Below are positions 44,242-53,523 of a stretch of 64,000 nt of DNA, in pieces (the first letter of the stretch is position 1; each line of letters starts with the position of its first letter). Location: NCBI GenBank assembly GCA_903892415.1, contig CAITIQ010000606.1, positions 186,001 through 250,000 of the forward strand, given 5' to 3'. This stretch comes from an uncultured delta proteobacterium (lineage in GTDB: Bacteria > Myxococcota_A > Polyangia > Polyangiales > Polyangiaceae). Below the pieces are notes generated by a model, which made no database searches, was not told where the DNA came from, and worked only from the letters and a program-made list of their open reading frames with translations. The position numbers and the translations under genes were made by a program.

Positions 44242-46524
44242 TTGGCGGTCGTTTGGTTTCAGAAGGAGATCCCACCTTGGCTTCCGCCGCTGGCGGATGC
44301 TCTGGGCGTGGTCGTCACTGGTTTTGATCCGCGCTCGATTACGACTCGCAACGATCCCTTCGTAGTGCTGCTCGACGCTCGAGAGGAGGACCCCGAGCTG
44401 CTCGCGAGGCGTGCTCGCGAAGCGTTTGGCGCAGAGGCCGTGCTCGTCGCGCTGACGGGCCTCGAGGGGCTTCCGGACTCGGTCAAGCCGCTGGTGGACG
44501 TGTCCGCGGCAGCGGCGACGCATGTGGTTTTGCCTGTGCTTCGGCTTGCCCTCACGCTCGCAGCCGAGCGCCGCAAACGTCGAGCTGCCGAGTCCCGGGT
44601 GGCCCATCTACGCAGTCAACCGTCGAGCGATCGCATCGCTTTCGACCTGGATGGTGCTGCGCTTGCGGCCGCGCGTATGGGGGTCGTGATGTTCGACAAC
44701 ACCCTGACCTGCCGGGTGTGGAACCGCTTCCTCGAGCAACGACTCGGGATTCCGGCGCAAGACGTGCTCGGAAAGCGGCTCGACAAGTTCGCCCTTGCCT
44801 TGCCACTCCACGAGCTGGCGGAGAGGGCCTTGGCGGGGGACCTCGTCGACACCGGCGAGGTAAGGACGCAAGATCCAACCACTGGCGCCGTATTGTGGCT
44901 GCACGTCATCGCTAACCCTATTTATGACGACGCGGGTGAGATCCCGCGCGGCGTTGCCGCCGTGGTGCGCGACCTCACGCCACAACGGGTCGCAGAGGAG
45001 CTGCGTTATCAGACGGAGCGTGAGTTTCGGGCGTTGCTCGATGCGCTGCTCGAGGCGGGTATCGTCCACGTGGACGGCCGCATAGCGTTCGCCAACGCCA
45101 CCACGGCAACCTTGACGCGGCACGCTGACGCCGCCGAGTTCATTGGCCGTACCTTCGTCGACCTCTTCTCGGCCGAAGATCGACGAGCTGCGCTCGAGCA
45201 CGTTAGCGGCGCGATGACGGGCGCTCGCATGCCGCCGCAGGAGCTGCGACTGCTTCGCAAAGACGGCAGCATGCTGGTGGTGGAGATGACCTCGGCCTTG
45301 GTGCATTTCGATGGGCGGGCCAGCGTGTTCTCGGTTGCGCGCGACGTGACCGAACGCAAGGAGCTGCAGGAACGTGTCGCCACCACCGACAGACTCGTGT
45401 CCATGGGCGTGCTCGCAGCAGGCGTCGCCCACGAGATCAACAACCCGCTGACCGCGCTGGTATCGAGTCTGGATTTCCTCGACGAAGAGATCGATCGGCT
45501 GGTGGTGCCGCGGCTCGAGATCGATACGAACGAGCAAGAGGAGATTCACGATCTGTTGCTGACCAGCAAAGAGGCGACCTACAGGATCCGCGATATCGTT
45601 CGAGATTTGCGGCTGTTTACGCGACCACACGAGGAGCGCTCCTCGATGGTGGACTTGCGGGAGACGCTCGATTCGACTGCGCGGTTGGCGCGTATCGAGA
45701 TTCGACATCGTGCGCGGCTGGTGAAGGAGTTTCGGCCCGTGCCTCTCGTACACGGCAACGAGGCGCGGCTGGGGCAGGTGTTCCTCAACCTCGTGATGAA
45801 CGCGGCTCAAGCGATCGCCGAGGGCGAGGTCGAGCGTAACGAGATAACGCTAGCGACCGACACCGATGAGCAGGGCAATGCGGTGGTCGAGGTGCGTGAT
45901 ACCGGGCGCGGTATCCCCGCGGCGATCTTGCCGCATATCTTCGAGCCGTTTTTTACGACAAAACCGGTCGGCGTGGGCACGGGGCTGGGGCTCTCGATCT
46001 CGCGCCGAATCATCCAGGGCGCAGGTGGCCAGTTGGACGCCACAAGTGAGCCAGGCAAGGGCGCCGTGTTTCGCGTCACGTTGCCGGCGCTGACCGTGCG
46101 CCCCACCGTGCTCGCGAGCGATGCTCCTCGTCGCAGCATCGTCACGCGCGGGCGGCTCTTGGTGGTGGACGACGACGTCGCCGTTCGCCGGGCGCTGATT
46201 CGCATCTTAGGCGATGGTCATGACGTGATCACGGTGAGCTCCGGGGCCGAGGCGATCGAGACGGTGCTGTCGGGAGAGCGCTTCGACGTCATTCTGTGCG
46301 ACCTGATGATGCCGCGCGTTACCGGAGACCGCTGCTACGAGCGAGTGCTCGAGATTGCTCCAGAGCAAGCGAGAAGGTTCGTGTTCATGACGGGCGGAGC
46401 GTTTACTCCCAGCGCGCGCGCCTTTTTGGAGAAGACCAACGCGCCGCTGATTGAAAAGCCTTTCGATCTCAGCTTGCTGCGCAACGTGATTCAGGAGGTG
46501 ATGACCATCTGTGCGCAACAGTGA
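44242..46524 (+). CDS. Hybrid histidine kinase with PAS domains and C-terminal receiver
   Basis: A 760-aa cytosolic hybrid kinase. Residues 1-130 form an unrecognised N-terminal domain with receiver-like layout (VVVTGFDPRSI, VVLLDAREEDPE). Two PAS domains follow (about 140-260 and 265-385). The HisKA helix has phosphoacceptor His397 in GVAHEINNPLTAL; the ATPase domain has NLVMNAAQA (N box), DTGRGIP and TGLGLSI. The receiver (about 632-755) has DDD, phosphorylatable Asp687 in CDLMMP, and KPF. No TM segments. Start is TTG. No separate response regulator is adjacent, so signal may leave through Hpt proteins elsewhere. Confidence 0.92.
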   Translation: MAVVWFQKEIPPWLPPLADALGVVVTGFDPRSITTRNDPFVVLLDAREEDPELLARRAREAFGAEAVLVALTGLEGLPDSVKPLVDVSAAAATHVVLPVLRLALTLAAERRKRRAAESRVAHLRSQPSSDRIAFDLDGAALAAARMGVVMFDNTLTCRVWNRFLEQRLGIPAQDVLGKRLDKFALALPLHELAERALAGDLVDTGEVRTQDPTTGAVLWLHVIANPIYDDAGEIPRGVAAVVRDLTPQRVAEELRYQTEREFRALLDALLEAGIVHVDGRIAFANATTATLTRHADAAEFIGRTFVDLFSAEDRRAALEHVSGAMTGARMPPQELRLLRKDGSMLVVEMTSALVHFDGRASVFSVARDVTERKELQERVATTDRLVSMGVLAAGVAHEINNPLTALVSSLDFLDEEIDRLVVPRLEIDTNEQEEIHDLLLTSKEATYRIRDIVRDLRLFTRPHEERSSMVDLRETLDSTARLARIEIRHRARLVKEFRPVPLVHGNEARLGQVFLNLVMNAAQAIAEGEVERNEITLATDTDEQGNAVVEVRDTGRGIPAAILPHIFEPFFTTKPVGVGTGLGLSISRRIIQGAGGQLDATSEPGKGAVFRVTLPALTVRPTVLASDAPRRSIVTRGRLLVVDDDVAVRRALIRILGDGHDVITVSSGAEAIETVLSGERFDVILCDLMMPRVTGDRCYERVLEIAPEQARRFVFMTGGAFTPSARAFLEKTNAPLIEKPFDLSLLRNVIQEVMTICAQQ

Positions 46525-46546
46525 ACTGCCGGCTCGCTAGCGCTGT

Positions 46547-47137
46547 TCAGACCAGCCGCAGCGGCTTCTTGGGGTCGAGCATGTAGCCCTCGTTGCGGGT
46601 TAGCAGGCAGGAGTCGAGGCCAAGCGTTCTCAGCGTCCAGACCGCCGTGTAGACGCGCCGCACTTGCGACTCGTAGGGGATCTTCTCGCCCGGCCACCCC
46701 AGTTGAAACAGGTCGTTGACCGAGAGCGTGACACCCGGCTGGCTTGTGCGAGTTTGAGCCAAAGCGAGCAGAATCCGTCGCACTGCCCCGCGTCGTCCCA
46801 TATCGATCTTGGGACCGCCCAACTGAAACCAGGTGCCGTCCTCGGCAATGGCGATGCCCTCCGATTCGGTCGCTTCGAGCGCAACACCCAACGCCAGGAA
46901 CAACTCGCGTGCCTCGCGGAGCTCAGCCCGCATGCAGGCGTCGGGGTTGGCGACTGCACCTCCGTTTACGCTGGCCAGCACCCGCCGCGCCGCCGCCAGC
47001 AGTTCCGTCAGGCCCAGTTCCATCAAGCTGGGAGTGTCGTTTCCGCGTTGGACCGAAGTGCCTTCGATCGCGGTGAGCGTCTCGTCGGAAGAAAGGGTCA
47101 GAGGAAGCGATTGGGCGTCGAGCATGCCATCCCCCAT
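46547..47137 (-). CDS. Winged-helix DNA-binding protein (OmpR-type effector domain, no receiver)
   Basis: A 196-aa protein from ATG 47137 (ATG 47125 and a TTG at 47158 are alternatives; GGGG lies near the two ATGs). The C-terminal 80 residues match the Trans_reg_C winged helix: LLALAQTRTS, LSVNDLFQLGWPGE, VRRVYTAVWTLRTLGL and LLTRNEGYMLDP. The N-terminal 100 residues are not a receiver domain and are helical. It is therefore a transcription regulator of unknown trigger. It is convergent with the hybrid kinase gene. Confidence 0.7.
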   Translation of the reverse strand: MGDGMLDAQSLPLTLSSDETLTAIEGTSVQRGNDTPSLMELGLTELLAAARRVLASVNGGAVANPDACMRAELREARELFLALGVALEATESEGIAIAEDGTWFQLGGPKIDMGRRGAVRRILLALAQTRTSQPGVTLSVNDLFQLGWPGEKIPYESQVRRVYTAVWTLRTLGLDSCLLTRNEGYMLDPKKPLRLV

Positions 47138-47235
47138 TCGAGAAACGTGCCAACTCAAAATGCCCCAAACTCCCGCATTTTCCTCCGGCCCGAGTTCACC
47201 GTCAGAGTTGTAACGGTCTGTGCCGGACCTCCGCG

Positions 47236-49167
47236 TCAGTGCTGTTGCGCTTCGGCCGCGGGGCGCTCAGCCGCTTTACGGGGCTTACGAAACAGCGGTG
47301 GGGTGTCCTTTTTGGCCTGGACCTTCTTTTTGGCACGGGGCTTTGCCCTGAGTTCGGTGGTGCTCGGAAGCCGCGAGATGGTGGAGGCGAACATCACGTC
47401 GAGCGAGCGAGTGAGGGCGCGGGCGTTGTTGTTGGGCAGGTTCATTCGCGCGAGGTAGTCGAGCGCGCTGTCCACTTGACCAACCCTGAGCAGCAGCTTG
47501 GCTTGAACGGTGGCTACCGCCTGAATCACCTCTTTTGTTTCAGGGTCCCCGCCAGGTCGCCGCGCAATCTCGGAGACTCGGCCCATCTGGGTCACGGTCG
47601 CGTCCACATCAAAGCTGCGCTCATGCGTGGTTTTAGGCTCCGAGTCGAACTCGAGCCAAGCGCCCCTCGGGGTGAGATGGTCGTAGATTCCTGCGTCCCA
47701 ACCGACTTCCGGCACCAGGAACAGTGGGCGACCATCGGCCAGCTCGCTCAGGCTCCACTCGTCGGCCGAGCCCTCGAGCGCCACGGTGCGCAGAAAGGGT
47801 TCGATGCGCGGCTCACTCGTGAGCAAGCTGGTGGCGATGCGACCGCGATGAAGCAGTCGTTTGGGAATGACCAGCACATCACGCCGGCGCCCTTCGACGG
47901 CCTGGGCCGCGAACAGCCGCCAGGTAACGCGCGGATCATCGACGATCACCGCAGCATTCATTGGCAGTTGGTCGAGGGCGATCTCGGTGAAGCAATCTGC
48001 GCCATCGTGCGCGGACCGATCGGCGATGAAACCCCCTTGTTCTGAAAGTAGCGCGATCACCGTGAAGTGAATCGCGACCACCAGCGCCGCTCCCGCCCTA
48101 GCGAAAGGCACGCGGTTCTTGACCAACAAGGCCAGCGTCGAAAAGACGCCGGTAGCAGCGAGCGCGCACAGGGTCGCAAAGCTCAAGGCGCGCACTGCCA
48201 GGGTTCCCTCGGTAGGCCCGATCACCCCGAGCAAGGCCACGTCGATTACGCAGGCGATCGCTGCGACGCGCACGAAGCCAATGCCGTGACCGTTGCGCAC
48301 CGCATGGACACACCCGAGCACTGCGCCAACCCCGGCGACCCAGCCGATCTCGCTGGAGAAAGACGTGAGGACGGGCCGCACGAGCGAGGCACCTCCGGGT
48401 AGCGCCGAACCCCAAAGGAAAGGCCCGCCAAGGTCGACCGCGGTGTTCGGTGCGAAGCCCCGCACGATGCCGGAGAAGGAGGCGATTGCCGCCGCCACCG
48501 CAAACAAGCTGACGGCCAGCGGTTGTACGCGGTCGGGGAGGTTCTCCGCGCCGATGCGAGGCCTTCGCGGCGCAGTCCCGCGACGGTTGGGCCAAAGCCA
48601 AGCCGCGCAGGTGGCGAGCGCTGCGAGCGCAACCACGGCGTTCTCGGCGAAGGTCAAGCCGAGCAAGATCGCTGTCTCGGCTAGATGAAGTACCGGCCTG
48701 TTTGGGTTGCGGTTCGCGACGCGCGTGAGCACACCGAGAGCCAGCGCTGCTCCCAACAGAGAACTTCCGCTGGCGGTAGCTTCGAGCTGCAGTGTCGGCG
48801 ACATGCAGGCCAGCAAGGTGGCGATGGTTGCGAAGGCCGGGACGGCAAACCGTGAGGGATTCAGCCCGGAACCGGCTTCTACGCTGCGCAACGCCAAACT
48901 CGCGAAGCGGAACAGGAGAGAGGCGAACAGCCCCAGGGCCAGTACCGAAGCCAGGGTCGCGCGGAAGGTCTGTGAGCCAAGTGGCAGCAGCAGCGTCAGC
49001 TGACTTAGGGCTGTACTCACGCCCCCACCCCAGCCCATTCCAGCCAGGGCCACGTCACGCACCACCCCGACATCCCCGCGCCACTGAGCAAGTGACGAGG
49101 AGCGCGCCAGCGCCGACCCGAGGGGCAGCGACCAGGCCACAAAGCCGCAGAACCGCTCGAAGCGCAC
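47236..49167 (-). CDS. TMEM260/DUF2723-like polytopic membrane protein
   Basis: A 643-aa protein with about ten or more TM helices in the first 400 residues and a soluble C-terminal part. WRGDVGVVRDVALAGMGWGG follows the layout of the DUF2723/TMEM260 family (acidic residue, then VxxxxLxG), whose animal member is a protein O-mannosyltransferase. The family's usual HPPG motif after LAG is absent (GMGWGGGVST), so catalysis is doubtful. A positively charged tail (RAKPRAKKKVQAKKD) ends the protein. GTG start at 49167 with GGGAGG directly before it. Divergent from aspS by 184 bases. Confidence 0.6.
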   Translation of the reverse strand: MRFERFCGFVAWSLPLGSALARSSSLAQWRGDVGVVRDVALAGMGWGGGVSTALSQLTLLLPLGSQTFRATLASVLALGLFASLLFRFASLALRSVEAGSGLNPSRFAVPAFATIATLLACMSPTLQLEATASGSSLLGAALALGVLTRVANRNPNRPVLHLAETAILLGLTFAENAVVALAALATCAAWLWPNRRGTAPRRPRIGAENLPDRVQPLAVSLFAVAAAIASFSGIVRGFAPNTAVDLGGPFLWGSALPGGASLVRPVLTSFSSEIGWVAGVGAVLGCVHAVRNGHGIGFVRVAAIACVIDVALLGVIGPTEGTLAVRALSFATLCALAATGVFSTLALLVKNRVPFARAGAALVVAIHFTVIALLSEQGGFIADRSAHDGADCFTEIALDQLPMNAAVIVDDPRVTWRLFAAQAVEGRRRDVLVIPKRLLHRGRIATSLLTSEPRIEPFLRTVALEGSADEWSLSELADGRPLFLVPEVGWDAGIYDHLTPRGAWLEFDSEPKTTHERSFDVDATVTQMGRVSEIARRPGGDPETKEVIQAVATVQAKLLLRVGQVDSALDYLARMNLPNNNARALTRSLDVMFASTISRLPSTTELRAKPRAKKKVQAKKDTPPLFRKPRKAAERPAAEAQQH

Positions 49168-49340
49168 GCCCTCCCATCGCGAAAAAGCCCTGTCGCGGCC
49201 AAGTTTTCGGATGGATTGGGTTCCGGCGTCGGAGCGCGGCGCAATTTTGGTCCGAGAGCGCGCAGTTCGACTAATCCAGAGCGTGACTGGAGGAATGACG
49301 AGCTTCGCTCCGCGGGAACCGAGGAGAGGACGTCAACCTC

Positions 49341-49346
49341 AGGAGG
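49341..49346 (+). promoter_or_regulatory. Ribosome binding site deciding the aspS start
   Basis: AGGAGG, the strongest Shine-Dalgarno match seen in the window, lies 5 bases before GTG at 49352. It fixes the aspS start and rules out upstream in-frame starts. Confidence 0.85.
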
Positions 49347-49351
49347 AACTT

Positions 49352-51247
49352 GTGAGCCGATTCATCGACGAACTCAAACGAACCCACCGATGTGGCGCCC
49401 TCCGCGCAGCGAACGAAGGCGAGGTGGTGGTCCTTTTCGGATGGGTCGCGTCTCGACGCGACCATGGCGGCTGCATCTTCGTGGATCTTCGTGATCGCAC
49501 CGGAGTGACGCAGGTCGTCTTCGATCGGGACTACGCCCAAAAGCATCCGAGCTTCGCCCAGCATGCCAATGAGGCGCTCGTTGCTGAGGCGCACAAACTG
49601 GGCGAGCAGATTCGCGGTGAGTGGGTTATCGGCATCCGCGGCTTCGTGGTCTCACGCGGGACCAACAAGAACCCGAAGATCGCCACCGGCGAGATCGAGG
49701 TCTTGGTGCTCGAGGCCACGGTGTTCAACAAGGCCGAGACCCCGCCCTTCGAGATCACCGACGAGATCGATACGCGTGAAGAGGTCCGGCTCGAGCATCG
49801 CTACGTGGATTTGCGTCGCACCTCGCTGCAGCGCAACCTGATGCTCCGTCACCGCGTAAATCATGCAACGCGCAACTATCTCTCGGATCAGGGCTGTCTC
49901 GAACTCGAGACGCCCTATCTCGTGAAGTACACGCCGGGTGGCGCGCGCAACTTCCTGGTCCCGGCTCGTGCTGCGCCGGGGAAGTTCTTCGCCCTGGCCG
50001 AGAGCCCCCAGCTCTACAAGCAGCTGCTGATGGTGGCCGGCTTCGATCGCTACTTCCAGATCGTGAAGTGCTTCCGTGATGAAGACTCGCGCTTGGATCG
50101 TCAGCCTGAGTTTACCCAGATCGATATCGAGCTCTCCTTCACCAACCAGGATGAAATCTTCCGCCTGATCGAGGGCCTCGTGTTCTCGATCTGGAAGGCG
50201 GCCTTGGATATCGACTTGGGTGAGCTGTACCCGTCCGGGAAGTTCCCCGAGCTGCCTTTCGAAGAGGCGATGCGGCTCTACGGCAGTGACAAGCCTGACC
50301 TCCGCTTCGGCTTGCCCCATGTGGACCTCACCGATCTGATCCTCAAACACGAGGGCGGCGGTGTGCCGTTCTGGGCGGAGATCAGCGAGAAATACAAGTC
50401 TGGCGCGCTCCGGCTCGAGACCAAGCCGGAGATCATCAAGGCCCTCGTCATCCCGGCCTCGGCCAATCTTTCGCGACCCCAGCTCGAAGAGCTCGAGAAG
50501 GGTCTGAAGGAGATTCGCGGGTTCCGTGGCTTGGCGCGCGCCAAGGTCGGTGAAGACGGCTCGTGGACGCAGTCACCCTTGGCGAAGTCGGTGAGCGACG
50601 AGATGCGGCTCGCCATCAACGAGGCGGTCTCCGCGAAGCCGGGCGACGTCGTCTGCTTCCAGTTCGGCAAAGAGACGTTGGTGCACACGGTTATGGCGCG
50701 GCTGCGCTCCGACGTCGCCAAGCGCATGAACCTCATCCCGGCCTACGGCCACGGTGGCAAATGGAACTTCCTTTGGGTCGTCAATCCGCCGCTGTTCGAG
50801 TACGACGAAGACGCGAAACGTTTCGCGGCTGCCCATCACGCCTTCACTCGTCCGATGGATGAGCATCTGCCGCTGCTCGAGACCGATCCGGCTCGCGTCA
50901 ACTGCTACCGCTACGACCTCGTGCTGAACGGTTTCGAGATCGGTGGCGGCAGCGTTCGTCTTCACGACCCGGAGGTTCAGAAGCGCGTCTTCGCCGTGTT
51001 GGGTATCGACGAGGGCGACGCAAAGGAGAAGTTCGGCTTCCTGCTCGACGGCTTGCGCAGCGGCGCTCCGCCGCACGGTGGCATCGCGCTCGGGATGGAC
51101 CGGCTCGCTATGCTGCTCACCGGAGCTCAGACCTTGCGCGATGTGATCCCGTTCCCGAAGACCAACCAGGCCACTGACCTTCTGACGGGAGCGCCGGTCA
51201 CGGTCGAGGCCGAGCAATTGGCGGAGCTGCGCATCAAGAGTGTCTGA
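49352..51247 (+). CDS. aspS: Aspartyl-tRNA synthetase
   Basis: Class II aminoacyl-tRNA synthetase, 631 aa, charging tRNA-Asp. The OB-fold anticodon domain starts at SRFIDELKRTHRCG and contains GWVASRRDHGG; motif 2 is FRDEDSRLDRQPEFTQID, read here as FRDEDSRLDRQPEF; QLYKQLLMVAGFDRYFQI is typical bacterial; a GAD insertion (about 290-420) is present; motif 3 is GIALGMDRLAMLL. Bacterial type by length. Whether it also charges tRNA-Asn cannot be told; no asnS or gatCAB is in the window. Its stop overlaps the next start by 8 bases. Confidence 0.97.
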   Translation: MSRFIDELKRTHRCGALRAANEGEVVVLFGWVASRRDHGGCIFVDLRDRTGVTQVVFDRDYAQKHPSFAQHANEALVAEAHKLGEQIRGEWVIGIRGFVVSRGTNKNPKIATGEIEVLVLEATVFNKAETPPFEITDEIDTREEVRLEHRYVDLRRTSLQRNLMLRHRVNHATRNYLSDQGCLELETPYLVKYTPGGARNFLVPARAAPGKFFALAESPQLYKQLLMVAGFDRYFQIVKCFRDEDSRLDRQPEFTQIDIELSFTNQDEIFRLIEGLVFSIWKAALDIDLGELYPSGKFPELPFEEAMRLYGSDKPDLRFGLPHVDLTDLILKHEGGGVPFWAEISEKYKSGALRLETKPEIIKALVIPASANLSRPQLEELEKGLKEIRGFRGLARAKVGEDGSWTQSPLAKSVSDEMRLAINEAVSAKPGDVVCFQFGKETLVHTVMARLRSDVAKRMNLIPAYGHGGKWNFLWVVNPPLFEYDEDAKRFAAAHHAFTRPMDEHLPLLETDPARVNCYRYDLVLNGFEIGGGSVRLHDPEVQKRVFAVLGIDEGDAKEKFGFLLDGLRSGAPPHGGIALGMDRLAMLLTGAQTLRDVIPFPKTNQATDLLTGAPVTVEAEQLAELRIKSV

Positions 51248-51575
51248 CCGTCGCGTCGGCTCCGCTCTCGCGTGCTTGATCGGCCTTGGTTTTGGCTGTG
51301 GGGATGCGTTGCTTACGTATCCCCTCAAGGCGCAGGTGTATGATCAAGAAGCTGATTGCTTGCAGCCAGCCGAGGTGATCGACGTCATCGAGGGTCAACC
51401 AGGCGCGACCTGCGAAGGGGTGCTTTGCCTTCAGTCCGAGGAGACGGGCAGCTACTTCATCACGCCCAACTGCGAGGCTCCTCCCTACTACGTCGATCAC
51501 ACCGATGACGAGAGCGGCGTGTGTGTAGCAGCGCTTGCTGCTTGGGAACGAGGCGAGGATGGCGCTTGCCCTTGA
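51240..51575 (+). CDS. Small predicted lipoprotein
   Basis: A 111-aa lipoprotein of unknown function. The signal peptide CLIGLGFGC ends in a lipobox. The mature part has six cysteines (DCLQ, TCEG, LCLQ, NCEAP, VCVA, ACP), suggesting three disulfides in an exported fold. GTG start at 51240, overlapping aspS by 8 bases, so it is probably the last gene of the aspS transcript; a terminator-like hairpin follows at 51584. Confidence 0.65.
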   Translation: MSDRRVGSALACLIGLGFGCGDALLTYPLKAQVYDQEADCLQPAEVIDVIEGQPGATCEGVLCLQSEETGSYFITPNCEAPPYYVDHTDDESGVCVAALAAWERGEDGACP

Positions 51576-51583
51576 TGAGGCCA

Positions 51584-51608
51584 ACGGCCAAACCTTGGGC
51601 CGTATTTT
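51584..51608 (+). terminator. Intrinsic terminator-like hairpin after the lipoprotein gene
   Basis: ACGGCC (51584-51589) and GGCCGT (51598-51603) form a 6-bp GC-rich stem with an 8-base loop, followed by ATTTTG. A second GGCCGTT at 51611-51617 could pair with the same left arm. It separates the aspS unit from the chemosensory operon. Confidence 0.55.
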
Positions 51609-51682
51609 GAGGCCGTTGCGCTGTTTTCGCTTTGGCGTCTACGGAACAACGCGTATGCATCGGGCGTTGTTCGGGGTGCTCT

Positions 51683-53107
51683 GTGTCTGGTCGCATACTC
51701 GTCGTTGATGACAGCGCGACCATCCTGAAGGTGGTCAGCGCAATCTTGGAACGTCGCGGATTTGCGGCGTTCACGGCGCGTGATGGAGCCGCAGGCCTAG
51801 CGAAACTTCGCGATGAAGGCCCCTTCGATCTGGTGCTCGTCGACTTCGTGATGCCGAAGATGAACGGCTTCCAGTTCTGTCGCGAGCTGCGAAGGGAGCC
51901 GTCGAGCAAGCATCTGCCCGTCATCTTGATGAGCGCAAAGAGCGATCGAATTCGCCAACAATTCGTCGAGCAGACGGGGGCGCTCGACGCGATCAGCAAA
52001 CCGTTCGATGCGCGCTCGCTTGTGGCGGTGATCGAGGGTGTGTTGGCCAAGGTTAAGTCGGGCCGCGCACCGCTGACGCTCGACCTTGAAACGTTGGATG
52101 AGGAGGCGATTAGCGAGCGAGAAGCTCCGCCCTCGATGGCCCCGGACAAAGTCGCCAGCGAAGCCGTTCCAGCCCTCGCGCGCTACCTGGCGAACAGCCT
52201 CGTCAAGGATGCACCAGCTGGCTTCGCGCGCTCCGCCGAGGTGCTGCTCGAGTCCCTGCTCGAAGCACCGAAGTCACTGTTGCAGTCGGCTTTTGCCGCA
52301 CTCAGCGGTCGTGATGGCCGCCCGATCCTCTCGGGAGATATGGCCCATGTATCGCTCGCCGAGGTGATGCAGGTCCTACAAATGCAAAAACAATCGGGGT
52401 CGCTCTTCCTCGCCACGGCAGGGCGCTCGGTGACGCTCTACTTCCGAGACGGCTTGGTCGATCTAGGCCAGTCCGAGAGTGAAAAGCATGAGTTCCGCCT
52501 CGGTCGTTACTTCGTCGAGGCCGGCCACGTCAGTCGCAAAGAGGTCGAGGCCTTCGCCAAGTCGAGTCGCGAGCGGAACCGCAAGATTGGTGATGAGCTG
52601 GTGGCCGCAGGAAAGATATCGGAAACCGCACGCACAGAGGCATTGGTTCGCCAAACCAGCGAGGTCGTCTACGATCTTGTGCGCTGGCAGACTGGGAGCT
52701 TCTGGTTCATTCACGAGCCGGCTTCAGAGGAAGCTGCGGCGGCCAAACTGGGCTTGGGCGTTCCCGGCCTCATCTTTGAGGGATTTCGCCGAGTGGATGA
52801 ATGGCGCCTGATGGAGGGGAAGATCCTCTGGGACAACGTGATGTCGGTTGATGAGGCTACGCTCAGACCCCTCAGTGACTCGCTCACACGGCCCGAGCGT
52901 ATGGTGATCGCCGCCGTGGACGGTGTGCGCACAGTGACCGAGATCGTCAGCGAGTGCGACCTCGCCCATTTCGACGCGCTCAAGGTGCTGTACCAACTTC
53001 AAGGTTCGCGCGTGCTCCGCGCCGTTGTGCAACCTGGCCGGCGCAGTGAAGCTGGCCGCCCCGTCGATGAAGGCACCACGGAGCATGGGGATGCCACAGA
53101 GGCCTGA
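51683..53107 (+). CDS. Response regulator with PATAN (DUF4388) output domain
   Basis: A 474-aa protein. Residues 1-120 are a receiver with DD near the start, phosphorylatable Asp54 in LVLVDFVMP, and SKPFD. After a helical linker, a PATAN/DUF4388 domain follows (DMAHVSLAEVMQVLQMQKQ, FRDGLVDLGQ, FRLGRYFVEAGHVS). PATAN regulators in cyanobacteria act on the type IV pilus motor downstream of chemosensory arrays, so it is the likely output of the cluster. I chose GTG at 51683 because the receiver begins directly there. The end overlaps the CheW-like gene by 23 bases. Confidence 0.88.
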   Translation: MSGRILVVDDSATILKVVSAILERRGFAAFTARDGAAGLAKLRDEGPFDLVLVDFVMPKMNGFQFCRELRREPSSKHLPVILMSAKSDRIRQQFVEQTGALDAISKPFDARSLVAVIEGVLAKVKSGRAPLTLDLETLDEEAISEREAPPSMAPDKVASEAVPALARYLANSLVKDAPAGFARSAEVLLESLLEAPKSLLQSAFAALSGRDGRPILSGDMAHVSLAEVMQVLQMQKQSGSLFLATAGRSVTLYFRDGLVDLGQSESEKHEFRLGRYFVEAGHVSRKEVEAFAKSSRERNRKIGDELVAAGKISETARTEALVRQTSEVVYDLVRWQTGSFWFIHEPASEEAAAAKLGLGVPGLIFEGFRRVDEWRLMEGKILWDNVMSVDEATLRPLSDSLTRPERMVIAAVDGVRTVTEIVSECDLAHFDALKVLYQLQGSRVLRAVVQPGRRSEAGRPVDEGTTEHGDATEA

Positions 53108-53495
53108 AGGGCTCTTCATCGTTGGCCCGCTTCCCTTCGAAAGCGGGTCTGGCCTCTTCATCTCCACCGTCGACGTCGTATGCGTCGCTCAACCGAGCGC
53201 CGTCGAGCGGTTGGCGTCATTTCAAGATTTGGAGGTAGGCCTGGCGATGGTCGAGGGTGAACTGTTGTCCTCCGTTGGAGGCCAGGGCTCCTTCACCGAG
53301 GCGCACCTTGGCGTTGTCCTGGTCGACCCCGCAACAGAAGAGCGCATTGTGCTCTTGGTACGCGGTGCCAAGCTCGCGCCGCTCGCATCAGAGGAACGCC
53401 CTGACGCTGCAGTCCGAACGCTTGACGTCAAGAACCTGATGGAACGTGTCGCGCAGGTCTCCCGCCTCGAACGAAAGCGCATGTTTCAGACGTGA
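53085..53495 (+). CDS. CheW-like adaptor
   Basis: A 136-aa protein with CheW-like beta strands: LFIVGPLPFES, STVDVVCVAQPS, HLGVVLVDPATEERIVLLVRG, ending in VKNLMERVAQVSR. Conservation with canonical CheW is weak, and it is slightly shorter than usual, but its place between a response regulator and MCP-like and CheA genes supports the call. It would couple the MCP-like protein to CheA. ATG at 53085 or 53091, inside the end of the regulator gene. Confidence 0.7.
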   Translation: MGMPQRPEGLFIVGPLPFESGSGLFISTVDVVCVAQPSAVERLASFQDLEVGLAMVEGELLSSVGGQGSFTEAHLGVVLVDPATEERIVLLVRGAKLAPLASEERPDAAVRTLDVKNLMERVAQVSRLERKRMFQT

Positions 53496-53523
53496 GCCGA
53501 GGTTCCCAGCATAGAATGCGCCC

